Origin: Paraburkholderia sp. ZP32-5
Lineage (GTDB): Bacteria > Pseudomonadota > Gammaproteobacteria > Burkholderiales > Burkholderiaceae
Assembly: GCF_021390495.1 (NCBI RefSeq)
Contig: NZ_JAJEJP010000002.1
Span: forward strand, 3,061,249-3,125,248
Direction of reading: 5' to 3'
Length of the DNA stretch: 64,000 nt
The position numbers and the translations under genes were made by a program. A model generated the notes under the pieces. It worked only from the letters and a program-made list of their open reading frames with translations. It was not told where the DNA came from and ran no database searches. Below are positions 55,110-64,000 of this stretch, one piece after another (the stretch's first letter is position 1; each line of letters starts with the position of its first letter).

Positions 55110-55760
55110 ATGAACTCATCCTCTATTCGCACCGCCTCGGTGCGCGCGCTGCTCGGCGCGGCGCTGCTGGCAACGGTGGCCTGCACGCCGGTACAGGTGC
55201 TCACGCATTCGGTCAGCCAGAACGAGGCACGCGTGCCCGTCGGTCGCTATGAGATCGATCAGGACCACACGAGCATTACGTTCGATATCGATCACTTCAA
55301 ATATTCGCGCTTCACGATGCGCTTCGATCGCAAGCATGGGCAGCTCGACTGGAATGACGGCGGGCTTGAACGGAGCACCGCATCGGTCACGATCGACGCC
55401 GCGAGCATCGACACGAACGTGCCGCTGCTCGACAAGATGGTGAAGAGCGACAGCATGCTCGGCGTGTCGCAGTACCCGGAGATCCGCTTCGCCAGCACAC
55501 GCTTCGAGCGCACTGGCGAATCGCGCGGCACGCTAACCGGCGATCTGACGATTCGCGGCGTGACCCAACCGGTCACGCTCGATGTCACGTTCAACGGCTT
55601 CGCACCCGATCCGCTGACGAAGAAGGACACGCTCGGCTTTTCCGCGGACGGCCATTTCAGCCGCGCGAAGTTTGGTTTAGCGACGTGGTATCCGGCCGTC
55701 GGCGACGATATTCACGTGCGTATTCAGGCGGAATTCGTGAAAACGCCCGCAGGCGGGTAA
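55110..55760 (+). CDS. YceI-family lipocalin-like lipoprotein
   Basis: A 216-aa precursor with a lipobox-like LLATVAC at the signal end. The YceI fold follows: YEIDQDHTSITFDIDHFKYSRFTMRFDRKHGQLDWN, SDSMLGVSQYPEIRFASTRFER, LTGDLTIRGVTQPVTLDVTF and SADGHFSRAKFGLATWYPAVGDDIHVRIQAEFVK in outline. YceI proteins bind isoprenoid quinone-like lipids in the periplasm. Converges with tdh; between them lies an uncertain hairpin of CGCCCGCAG/CTGCGGGCG. Confidence 0.93.
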   Translation: MNSSSIRTASVRALLGAALLATVACTPVQVLTHSVSQNEARVPVGRYEIDQDHTSITFDIDHFKYSRFTMRFDRKHGQLDWNDGGLERSTASVTIDAASIDTNVPLLDKMVKSDSMLGVSQYPEIRFASTRFERTGESRGTLTGDLTIRGVTQPVTLDVTFNGFAPDPLTKKDTLGFSADGHFSRAKFGLATWYPAVGDDIHVRIQAEFVKTPAGG

Positions 55761-55811
55761 GCGCTCTGCGGGCGTCGAGGTCGTGCAAAGAACCAATGAT
55801 GCCGTGTTAGC

Positions 55812-56843
55812 TCAGGCAGCAGTCCAGTCGAGAATCACTTTGCCGCTCTCGCCGGAGAGCATCGTTGCGAACGCCTGCTGATAGTCGTCCACCTTGAAGT
55901 GGTGCGTGAGGATCGGCGACAGATCGAGGCCGCTTTGCAGCATCGCGACCATCTTGTACCAGGTCTCGAACATCTCGCGACCATAAATACCCTTGATTTC
56001 CAGGCCTTTGAAGATCACCTGATTCCAGTCGATCGCGGTTTGCGCCGGTGGAATGCCGAGCAGCGCGATCTTGCCGCCGTGGTTCATCGCTTCGAGCATG
56101 CTCGTGAATGCGCTCGGCACGCCGGACATTTCGAGGCCGACGTCGAAGCCTTCGGTCATGTGAAGATCGTGCATCACGTCCTGCAACGATTCGCGCGATA
56201 CGTTCACCGCGCGCGTCGCGCCCATCTTGCGCGCGAGCCCCAGGCGATAGTCGTTGACGTCGGTAATCACGACGTTGCGCGCGCCGACGTGCTTCGCAAT
56301 CGCCACCGCCATGATGCCGATCGGTCCCGCGCCGGTAATCAGCACGTCTTCGCCGACGAGGTTGAACGACAGCGCCGTGTGCGTCGCGTTGCCGAACGGA
56401 TCGAAGATCGCGGCGAGATCGTCGGAAATCTCCGGCGGAATCTTGAATGCGTTGAAGGCCGGAATCACCAGATATTCGGCGAACGCGCCTTCGCGATTCA
56501 CGCCGACGCCTACCGTATTGCGGCACAAATGCCGGCGCCCCGCGCGACAGTTGCGACAGAAGCCGCAGGTGATGTGCCCTTCGCCCGACACGCGATCGCC
56601 GATTGCAAAGCCGCGCACTTCCTGCCCCATCTCGACGATTTCGCCGACATATTCGTGGCCGACATGCATCGGCACCGGAATCGTCTTTTGCGCCCAGTCG
56701 TCCCACTTCCAGATATGAATGTCGGTGCCGCAAATCGCGGTGCGCGTGATGCGGATCATCACGTCGTTATGGCCGACTTCCGGCCTCTTCACATCCGTGA
56801 GCGTGAGGCCCGGTGCGCGTTCGAGTTTTGCCAATGCTTTCAT
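55812..56843 (-). CDS. tdh: L-threonine 3-dehydrogenase
   Basis: A 343-aa zinc alcohol dehydrogenase-family enzyme oxidising threonine to 2-amino-3-ketobutyrate. Catalytic zinc Cys in [15 protein letters not shown] (Cys38), [12 protein letters not shown], structural zinc [18 protein letters not shown], and Rossmann [19 protein letters not shown]. The threonine-specific [23 protein letters not shown] and [16 protein letters not shown] are present. Ribosome site AAGGAGTAATAG. 17 bp after kbl, forming the classical two-step pathway. Confidence 0.98.
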   Translation of the reverse strand: MKALAKLERAPGLTLTDVKRPEVGHNDVMIRITRTAICGTDIHIWKWDDWAQKTIPVPMHVGHEYVGEIVEMGQEVRGFAIGDRVSGEGHITCGFCRNCRAGRRHLCRNTVGVGVNREGAFAEYLVIPAFNAFKIPPEISDDLAAIFDPFGNATHTALSFNLVGEDVLITGAGPIGIMAVAIAKHVGARNVVITDVNDYRLGLARKMGATRAVNVSRESLQDVMHDLHMTEGFDVGLEMSGVPSAFTSMLEAMNHGGKIALLGIPPAQTAIDWNQVIFKGLEIKGIYGREMFETWYKMVAMLQSGLDLSPILTHHFKVDDYQQAFATMLSGESGKVILDWTAA

Positions 56844-56860
56844 CTATTACTCCTTGCCGG

Positions 56861-58066
<1,206 letters not shown>

Positions 58067-58233
58067 GAACGGAACTCCTGGTAGTGATGACGCCCGCGTG
58101 TGCCTGCGTTACCCGTTCAGCGGCACGGGCGACATGGTTGACGGCGAAGCGGCCTGTTATAGTCGACTGTCAGCTTTATCGGATATTTTCGATTTTTCGA
58201 ACTAAAATCCGGTATATCGAACAACTCTAAACG

Positions 58234-58866
58234 ATGGGTCAGGAAATGGCAAGTTCGGGTACACGCCGCGGCGCGGCCAATACAACGGCCAACGCGGTGA
58301 CGGCGTCGACGAATACGGCGCCGCCGCGCGTGGGCGAGCAGATCCAGCGGCTGCGTGCCGAACGGCGCATGACGCTCGACGACCTGTCGCGCGCGGCGGG
58401 CGTGTCGAAATCGATGCTCTCCGAGATCGAACGCGACAAGGCCAATCCGACGATCGCGGTCGCCTGGCGTCTGACCAATGCGCTCGGCGTGAGCCTCGAC
58501 TCCCTGTTTGCGCCACCGAAGGCACCGGAGGCAATCGCCGTTTCCGGTCCGCACGATATTCCTACGCTAAGCGGTCACGACGCGAAATACCAGTTGCGTG
58601 TGTGGGGCCCGATCGAGCTGGCCGGCAAGTTCGAGTGGTATGAGTTGACGTTGCAGCCAGGCGGCGCACTGGTTTCGAACGCGCACGAACCGGGCACGCG
58701 CGAGCATCTGACCGTGCTGCACGGATCGATCGAAATCGAGGCGGTCGGCGCGACGAAGCGGCTGAAGGCGGCCGACACCGCGCGCTACGCCGCCGACGAG
58801 CCGCATGCGATCCGCAACGCCGGCAAGGGTGAAGCGAAAGCGCTGCTGGTCGTAATTCACGGCTGA
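58234..58866 (+). CDS. XRE-cupin transcriptional regulator
   Basis: A 210-aa protein: Thr/Ala-rich N-terminus, XRE HTH (VGEQIQRLRAERRMTLDDLSRAAGVSKSMLSEIERDKANPTIAVAWRLTNALGVSLDSLF in outline) and a C-terminal cupin (LQPGGALVSNAHEPGTREHLTVLHGSIEIEA, RYAADEPHAIRN). Such proteins sense amino-acid metabolites. Divergence from kbl-tdh makes it the likely regulator of threonine catabolism. The AT-rich interval contains repeated TATCG/CGATA elements near 58180-58222 that could be its operator. ATG 58246 is an alternative start. Confidence 0.93.
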   Translation: MGQEMASSGTRRGAANTTANAVTASTNTAPPRVGEQIQRLRAERRMTLDDLSRAAGVSKSMLSEIERDKANPTIAVAWRLTNALGVSLDSLFAPPKAPEAIAVSGPHDIPTLSGHDAKYQLRVWGPIELAGKFEWYELTLQPGGALVSNAHEPGTREHLTVLHGSIEIEAVGATKRLKAADTARYAADEPHAIRNAGKGEAKALLVVIHG

Positions 58867-58922
58867 GCGCCCGGCAACGGGCTGTTGGAGCAATAGGCCA
58901 GTCGGCCGAGGTTGCATCGAAC

Positions 58923-58941
58923 ACTGTATGTTTGTACAGTA
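58923..58941. promoter_or_regulatory. LexA (SOS) box
   Basis: ACTGTATGTTTGTACAGTA holds CTGT-N8-ACAG with perfect ACTGTA/TACAGT arms, very close to the E. coli-type LexA consensus. It ends 24 bp before the ATG of the next gene, so it overlaps the promoter. Confidence 0.85.
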
Positions 58942-58964
58942 TTCGCTATGGACTGGAGCCGACA

Positions 58965-59375
58965 ATGAACAACCTGAAAGCCGATCGCACCGATCAAGCT
59001 CTGGCCGCGCTGCGTTACCAGACCGCCGCGCGCGATCTCGAACATATCGTGCGCAGCATCGCCGCGCGCTACATCGCCCAACAGGTGCCGCTTACGTGGC
59101 GTCTGCTGCACGCCATCGAGGCCGAGGCGCTGGCCGATCTCGGCTTTGCGAGCCGGCATGACGCGCTGATGCTCGGTCTGTTCCAGCGGCCATCCGCTCT
59201 GCCGTACCCCGAAACCGACGACACCGTGGATTTCGGTACGTCCAATGCGCTGCCGGCCGTTTTTGCGTTTGCCGTGAGTGCTTATGAGGCCGCGGCGCGA
59301 GAGGTGATGCGTCGTGCGGCGCAACAACCGGTGCCGCGAGATACACCGAAACGCGCGCGCGCCTGGGGCGGCTGA
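58965..59375 (+). CDS. Hypothetical protein behind a LexA box (136 aa)
   Basis: From ATG 58965 (GGAGCCGACA upstream): MNNLKADRTDQALAALRYQT, DLEHIVRSIAARYIAQQVPLTW, LLHAIEAEALADLGFASRHDALML, then VFAFAVSAYEAAAREVMRRAAQQ and a basic end. Mostly alpha-helical with no membrane segment. The SOS box suggests DNA-damage induction, and the gene lies directly before the recombinase-like gene (89 bp). I do not recognise a family. Confidence 0.75.
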   Translation: MNNLKADRTDQALAALRYQTAARDLEHIVRSIAARYIAQQVPLTWRLLHAIEAEALADLGFASRHDALMLGLFQRPSALPYPETDDTVDFGTSNALPAVFAFAVSAYEAAAREVMRRAAQQPVPRDTPKRARAWGG

Positions 59376-59464
59376 TCTCGATCGTTTGCCGGTTCATCAG
59401 CGTTTCGTGAGTCGGCGCCTACAATACGCACAGCAAACGGGCGCAACTAATCGAAAGATTGCCA

Positions 59465-60532
59465 ATGTCACCTCCTCATCTGACTGACCCCGTCCCGCGA
59501 CCCGCGCCGTCAGCCGATCTGTTCGATCAGCAACGCGAAGACTGGCGCTGCGATCCACAAATCGCTTTCGACGCGTGGCTTGCGAAGCAGAATTTCAGAC
59601 GCTCGTCGGCGCTCGTCTATCAGGCGCAGTGGGGGCAATTTCTCGACTGGCTCGGCGCGCGGCAAAAGGGCCTCGCCACTGTCGACACGCCAGCCATTGC
59701 GGAATTCGTCGCCGGGCTCGACATCAAGAAAACGCAACGGATGCGGTATTTGCGGTTGATTGAACGCGTGCTCGATCATGTTCGCGAAATCGAATCGGCG
59801 TCGACCAATCCGGCGCGCTTCATCGCTCAGGATGGGGAGGCTGCGTGGCGCAATGCGCGCGACAACGAGCCGACCGGCTTTCTCACCCATGCGGAACGAA
59901 CCGCGCTGATCGCACAGCTGTTCGCGCAGTTAGCGGATCTATCGGTAGCGCAGCGCTGGAGGGAGCGGCGCGATCGTGCGTTGATCGCCGTGTTCCTCGG
60001 CGGAGGGATAAAGACGGGCGAAGCCGCGGCACTTACGGTTAGTTGTGTAAAAGCAGGCTCGCCATGGGTCACGATCGAATCGGCGAACCCGATGTTGACG
60101 CGCCGCACGCGCCTGGCGCCATTCGCGACGGCGATTCTCGATGCATGGCTCGCCGAACGGCATCAGATGGAACTCGCCGGCAATCTCGTGTTCCCCGCGT
60201 CGCCGTCCGGACGTCCGATGCACAAGGCCACGATGCTGCGGGCAGTCGATGCACTGGTCGAAACCGCGGGAATTGCCGCGTCACGAAAGTCGCGTGCGAG
60301 TCCGCAAACCTTGCGCAACAGTTTCGCGGCGGATCTTTTCGAGAGCGGCGTCGACGCGGAGCAGGTTGGTCAGTGGCTCGGTTTTGTACAGGCGGTGTCC
60401 GCGAACCGGCTGTATCGCGCATGGCAGATTTGGGCGGATCAGCAGGATTTGCCGGCGACGGACGATCCCGATCCGGCCGCGGCGCCATTAGCTGAACCCA
60501 GACGCGACGGGCGTTTGACAAGGAAAGCGTGA
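59465..60532 (+). CDS. Tyrosine-recombinase-fold protein with degenerate active site
   Basis: A 355-aa protein with an N-terminal SAM-like core-binding domain (FDAWLAKQNFRRSSALVYQAQWGQFLDWLGAR) and a C-terminal catalytic fold (RRDRALIAVFLGGGIKTGEAAAL, SPQTLRNSFAADLFESGVDAEQVGQWLGF, SANRLYRAW). Against the R..H-x-x-R..H/W..Y signature: the first Arg is Lys183, the first His is Gln281, Arg284 and Tyr317 are kept, and the second His/Trp is Phe307. Three of five residues are changed, so it may bind DNA without recombining it. It lies between the LexA-box gene and the KfrA-like gene, beside iterons. ATG 59465 is chosen over TTG 59459. Confidence 0.88.
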   Translation: MSPPHLTDPVPRPAPSADLFDQQREDWRCDPQIAFDAWLAKQNFRRSSALVYQAQWGQFLDWLGARQKGLATVDTPAIAEFVAGLDIKKTQRMRYLRLIERVLDHVREIESASTNPARFIAQDGEAAWRNARDNEPTGFLTHAERTALIAQLFAQLADLSVAQRWRERRDRALIAVFLGGGIKTGEAAALTVSCVKAGSPWVTIESANPMLTRRTRLAPFATAILDAWLAERHQMELAGNLVFPASPSGRPMHKATMLRAVDALVETAGIAASRKSRASPQTLRNSFAADLFESGVDAEQVGQWLGFVQAVSANRLYRAWQIWADQQDLPATDDPDPAAAPLAEPRRDGRLTRKA

Positions 60533-60541
60533 GTGGGGGGC

Positions 60542-60582
60542 GCCTGAAAATCCTCACCTTGCGGCCCCCGAATTTCCTCACC
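60542..60582 (-). repeat. Two iteron-like 17-mers between recombinase-like and KfrA-like genes
   Basis: Minus-strand copies GGTGAGGATTTTCAGGC (60542-60558) and GGTGAGGAAATTCGGGG (60566-60582), 24 bp apart, beginning 10 nt after the recombinase-like stop. Confidence 0.85.
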
Positions 60583-60620
60583 TTTGGCGTTTTTCCGGCT
60601 GTCGTTCGGCCAATCGTTCG

Positions 60621-61850
60621 TTAACGCATTGCGCCAATTGGAGGTTCGGACGACGCGGTTGAATCGGCGGTGGAGAGAAACTGGCCGAGCGCGGCGAGTC
60701 GGGATTCGCCAAGACCCGACGAGTGTTCGCATTCGGGGCACAGCAGTTCAAAACGGTGATCGACCTGGGACAGCTCCGGCTCACCTTCCTCACATTTCGG
60801 GCAACGCGCGGGGAGCGTGACATGCCCGTCCGCTGCGGTGCCGATCATGCTCAACTCATCGCTCGTGAGTCTGCCGGCGCTGACGAGCGAGCAAAGCAGG
60901 ATCGCGATTTCCGGATCGATACCCTGCTGGCCGCGCAGCGTAGCGACCTCCTTCGTCAAGGCATCCACTTCGTCCGACTGCTCACGCAATTGCGCGTCGA
61001 GCCGGTCCGCGCGAGCCTTGGCCGCGGATATCTGCTGAATAAACTCGAATTCCTTGCGGCTCGCGTCGCGAACGCCGGACTGATAGGTCGCGGCCATGGT
61101 ACGCAGCGAATCGAGTTCGACCAGCATCGGCTTGACGCGTCGCTCGGCTTCAGCAACCGCGTCCTTGATCTGTTGCGCATAGTGTTCAGTGCTTTGCCGC
61201 AGTTCGACGTGCAATGCATCGATCCGGTCGCGCAGGCCGGCATTGGTGGTCTGCTCGGTCTCGAGACGCTGGCGCAGCGCTTCGTTTTCCTGGTCGAGCC
61301 GACGCGTCGTCGCTTGCAGTCCTTCCAGATGGACATTGCCGTGCGTCGTTGCGCTCGATAACTCGGTTTCCAACGCGCGGACCCGTTCCCATGCGGCTTC
61401 GGCTCGGGCGTCGCTACGCTTGATCGCCTCGTCGGACGCATCGCGTCGAATGTCGGCGTCTCGTGCACGCTGGTCGGCGGCGGTGATTTGCGCCTGGATT
61501 TCCTCGCGTTCGCCGTCGAGCGTCAGCTTGGCTTGCGCAATGGCTTCTTCGAACAACGCGCCCAGCAGTTCGCCCGCGCGATCTTCGAGTGCCTTGGGAA
61601 TCGCACCCGCGCCGATCTTCACGCGCGATACGTTGCGGATGCGCTCCCAGAAATGGTCGATGTCCTTCGGAATATCGCTCGCGCTGCCGGTCTGGGTGAG
61701 ATCACGGACCGTTGCCATCGACGGGCGGATGCCGAGGTCAAAAAAGAGCCGCTTACATGCGTGAAGTGAAAGATCCTGCCGCCGCATTCCCTGAGCGCGC
61801 ATTGATTCAAGCTCATTGCGAATGGTTTGGCGTTCCTGATCCAGATTCAT
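60621..61850 (-). CDS. KfrA-like DNA-binding coiled-coil protein with C-terminal zinc ribbon
   Basis: A 409-aa protein. The N-terminal part (about 1-115) resembles the plasmid-replication DNA-binding KfrA N domain (LFFDLGIRPSMATVRDLTQTGSASDIPKDIDHFWERI). A long coiled coil follows (about 115-320; EREEIQAQITAADQRARDAD, ALETELSSATTHGNVHLEGL, LDQENEALRQRLETEQTTNA). The C-terminus carries a zinc-ribbon-like pair CPKC (350-353) and CPEC (371-374). KfrA proteins of IncP/IncU plasmids bind their own promoter and help partition; the zinc ribbon is not a part of KfrA I know of. ATG 61850 has GAGG upstream. It faces the large iteron field. Confidence 0.88.
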   Translation of the reverse strand: MNLDQERQTIRNELESMRAQGMRRQDLSLHACKRLFFDLGIRPSMATVRDLTQTGSASDIPKDIDHFWERIRNVSRVKIGAGAIPKALEDRAGELLGALFEEAIAQAKLTLDGEREEIQAQITAADQRARDADIRRDASDEAIKRSDARAEAAWERVRALETELSSATTHGNVHLEGLQATTRRLDQENEALRQRLETEQTTNAGLRDRIDALHVELRQSTEHYAQQIKDAVAEAERRVKPMLVELDSLRTMAATYQSGVRDASRKEFEFIQQISAAKARADRLDAQLREQSDEVDALTKEVATLRGQQGIDPEIAILLCSLVSAGRLTSDELSMIGTAADGHVTLPARCPKCEEGEPELSQVDHRFELLCPECEHSSGLGESRLAALGQFLSTADSTASSEPPIGAMR

Positions 61851-61896
61851 TGTTTACCTCGACCTCGCTTGAATTGGATGGATCATAACAATTTAC

Positions 61897-61957
61897 GTAG
61901 CGTTTGCTACTGATTTGTCGTTAGTAAGGAGATTGGCGTAAACAGAAGGACTTCTGT
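61897..61957. promoter_or_regulatory. Palindromes upstream of the KfrA-like gene
   Basis: GTAGC-GTTT-GCTAC (61897-61910) and ACAGAAG-GA-CTTCTGT (61942-61957, perfect 7-bp arms), 47 and 92 bp before the start codon in an AT-rich stretch (61860-62060). KfrA proteins repress their own promoter through palindromic operators, so these are candidates. Confidence 0.55.
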
Positions 61958-62237
61958 GTGTGAATTGCGATGGTAAACGCGTGTACGCCGTCTTTTTCCG
62001 TGAAACAAAACGAAGAATAGCGAATAAGCCATTGTAAATAAAGCGCTTTGCTCAATCTCTCGTTGATCGCGTACTGTTTCACGAGAACGTGGGATTGTGT
62101 GCGGGGGTGATAGAGCGGTATCTCCGCGAACTCTCGGGGAAAAGCTAGAGAGTAATAAAAGTAAACACCCTTGAACCCTTGTTAAAAACGTTAACGCCGC
62201 GGCAAAGCCTTACCAGGCGGGGTTTCCAGCCGAACAA

Positions 62238-63880
62238 GGTGAAGCTTTGCGGGAGACGTGGTGAGATTGTGCGGGAGAGTTGAGTGATGGGGTTCGGGGA
62301 GCTCGGTGAGTGGCTGCGGGACAGAACGTGAGCGGGTTCAGGGGACCCTGTATACGTCCGGTTCCGGCAAAGGTGAGGTTTTGCGGGACCAGGATGCCGC
62401 CAATCGCCCGACAGTGCGCGAAAGTCTCTGGCGTGGCTGACCAGTACAAAGGTGAGCGCTTTCGGGACGATCGTAAACACGGTTTTTCGACCTTGTCCGG
62501 CAGCGGTTTACCCAACTGGTGAGCCGGTGCGGGAGAAAACGCGGATCGAAGGTGAGGTTTTACGGGGCCAATCGGCCGGTTTTGCCTAAAGTATGGGCAT
62601 TTCGCGTGCTGAGGTGAGGTTTTACGGGAGCCAAGGCTACTTTCGTGGGGAAAGAGGCGGCTTTGGTACGGCTGGGCTGCGACGCGCCGGCTGCAAAGGT
62701 GAGCGGATTCGGGATTCTGTTGATCGAGCGACTCGGGTGCGGTGATTGGGCTGTGATTCGCGCAAAAGGTGAGACTTTTCGGGACGCTTCCATATGAGTC
62801 ATGCGGGTTAAGGTGAGGATATTCGGGAAAATTTTGGGGCTGATCGGCTGGAAATGCCCGGCTGATGGCGGTAGTGATGTGCGTCGTTTGCCAACGCTGG
62901 ATTTCGAAGGTGAGGCTTTTCGGGAAGACCGTTGGTGGGAAATGAGAGCGGCTGGTCTAGCGGAAGTTGGCTTGAGGTGAGGATTTTCGGGAGCCGTGAT
63001 CAGTTATTGATAAACGTGGTTCGTTGTAAGTAACTGAAAACTAAGAGTTTTTAAGGCTGCCCTGCTGGAGGTGAGGTTTTTCGGGACCAGTTGGCGAGGG
63101 TGAGTCTTGGTCCTGGCAAACCTCAAAGGTGAGGTTTTTCGGGGGAGTATTTGAGATAAGGTCGGAGCTGGCGCGGCTTGGACGGGTGTCGTTGCATATG
63201 CTCCGCGAGCGTTAAGGTGAGCTTTTTCGGGGTATCGGGCAACGGAGGCTTTGCTGGTCGCGTGCAAGCGGTATGAATTGCGAGTCCTGGTGGTTGCATG
63301 AAGAGCAGCTTTCGGCTGCGGGCGCGTCGGTCGCGATGCCATAGACGGCGCGGTGCCCGGGTTCGCAACGCTTTGGTTTGCGATGCAGCTCTGCTGGCTG
63401 GAGGGGCCACATAGGGAAGCCGGGTCTATTCGATTCGTTCACGCGAGCGATAGCGGCGGAGAGGTTTCCGTTGGCACCAGACGACAAATGCCCGCCGGCG
63501 CCCGCTGAACAAGGGCGCCCGCTGCCCGTTCGCTGACAGCTCCGCGGACGTTTGTCGTGTGCTCAATCCCGAGTGCTGGCGCCAGCCTAACGCCAGTGAC
63601 GCATTCGTCGATCCCTATCGTGATCGATGTCATTGCCGGTTTGCAGCGCCGCAAAGCAAGAAAGCCGAATCTCCGCAGCCCATCGACGGTGGCCAAGTAG
63701 CCAGGCCGGCGCGTCCACGTAATGCCGGAAAAAATCCGCAAAATTTTTTGAGGTGAGGAGATTCGGGAGCAGTTGCTCTCCGTTCGTGCGCGGTACGGAA
63801 TCGTCCTGATTCGTAGACGCCGCGACCTGCAAGGAGAGCCCGAACCTGGTTGCGCGCGGGCGAGGTGAGGGTTTTCGGGA
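62238..63880 (+). repeat. Array of 18 iteron-like 17-mers in a gene-free field (candidate replication origin)
   Basis: All copies are on the plus strand, starting at 62238, 62260, 62305, 62372, 62451, 62518, 62551, 62613, 62698, 62768, 62812, 62909, 62976, 63070, 63128, 63216, 63752 and 63864. Consensus GGTGAGNNNNTNCGGG(A/G) with the T at position 11 invariant; only the first copy departs in the first six bases (GGTGAA). Degenerate copies appear at 62327 and 63099. Start-to-start spacings of 22, 45, 67, 67, 33, 44, 67 and 88 recur as near-multiples of 11 bp among others (79, 62, 85, 70, 97, 94, 58). AT-rich patches flank or interrupt the array (61860-62060, 62150-62190, 63000-63060). No supported gene lies from 61851 to 64000. 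Confidence 0.9.
63233..63751. other. Iteron-free island inside the array
   Basis: A 519-bp interval between the sixteenth and seventeenth array copies has GC-rich sequence and several overlapping open frames on both strands (for example 63439-63741 minus, 63559-63756 plus), none with a credible ribosome site or domain. Similar translated strings are familiar to me as recurring spurious proteins in Burkholderia genomes, so this may be a multi-copy non-coding element; that is an impression, not a search result. Confidence 0.4.
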
Positions 63881-64000
63881 ATGGCTCGAGGTGAGTCGGG
63901 CTTCGTAAACTCGCTTCACCGGCAACGGTGAGATGGGCGCTATAGACGCGTATCACCACAGCCGGTATCCTCTCGCGAAATCCCTCCTCAGCCCAGACGC

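Noticed and set aside
59465..60532. Active integrase of a genomic island
   Set aside because: Key catalytic residues are replaced, no tRNA or att-like direct repeats were seen, and flanking genes look like replicon maintenance rather than cargo.
62070..62095. parS-like sequence (GTTTCACGAGAACGTGG)
   Set aside because: Only the left half resembles the common GTTNCACGTGAAAC site; the right half does not pair, so I do not call it.
63439..63741. 100-codon minus-strand ORF in the iteron field
   Set aside because: No ribosome site; overlapping frames on both strands suggest non-coding GC-rich DNA, possibly a repeated element.
62238..63880. CRISPR array
   Set aside because: The 17-bp units are separated by irregular intervals from 22 to over 500 bp, vary in the middle, and no cas genes are present.
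61851..64000. Classical DnaA boxes (TTATCCACA) near the array
   Set aside because: I found no exact copy by eye; only unrelated AT-rich patches. A mismatch-tolerant search could change this.

Overview
The window looks like part of a secondary replicon (chromosome 2 or megaplasmid) of a Paraburkholderia/Burkholderia-type betaproteobacterium. The evidence is the high GC content, the gene families (H-NS with an SGRGR-type C-terminus, several MFS/GntR/LysR/LacI catabolic clusters, a GntP permease with a sigma-54 activator) and, at the right end, plasmid-type genes followed by a long gene-free iteron field. I recall kbl-tdh lying close to the chromosome 2 origin in Burkholderia, which fits, but that is memory and not something the sequence shows. 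No tRNA, rRNA, CRISPR array or complete insertion sequence was seen.

Layout. 1-6.6 kb: a chaperone-usher fimbrial locus on the minus strand (adhesin cut by the window edge, usher, chaperone, major pilin, a second adhesin), with a terminator-like hairpin between pilin and chaperone. 7-20.2 kb: prfC, an H-NS protein, a serine hydrolase, small proteins, a sigma-54 activator divergent from a GntP permease with a visible -24/-12 promoter, a DedA-rhodanese fusion and a cNMP-binding/thioredoxin-reductase-like fusion. 20.2-39.6 kb: a secreted beta-propeller protein, an EamA exporter with an AraC regulator, a GntR-linked aminotransferase/MFS/FAD-FeS dehydrogenase set, a LysR-linked CoA-transferase/HMG-CoA-lyase-like/MFS operon, an HD-domain enzyme with a GlxA-type regulator, and an SDR. 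40.6-43.6 kb: a BON-domain protein and an atypical NRAMP-family transporter behind a long leader with two hairpins and two small ORFs. 43.8-52.7 kb: a LacI-controlled catabolic regulon (HAD phosphatase, MFS, CoA-transferase, two MaoC proteins, GH88 hydrolase, enoyl-CoA hydratase, Tat-exported M14-like deacylase) tied together by five near-identical operators. 53-58.9 kb: a small envelope protein, TetR plus a DUF1348-type gene, YceI, and threonine catabolism (tdh-kbl) with an XRE-cupin regulator. 58.9-64 kb: a gene behind a LexA box, a tyrosine-recombinase homologue missing catalytic residues, a KfrA-like coiled-coil protein with a zinc ribbon, and about 2.1 kb without genes.

The most unusual signal is a 17-bp non-palindromic repeat, GGTGAGNNNNTNC(G/A)GGA. 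I count 39 good copies, all between genes. Eighteen form an array at 62238-63880, all on the plus strand. Seven form a minus-strand cluster at 39584-40353. The others are singles or small groups at 9, 16, 22.7, 43.6, 52.8 and 60.5 kb. They behave like iterons of a replication origin that have also spread tens of kilobases along the replicon. The rep/par genes that would prove this are not in the window and may lie just to the right.
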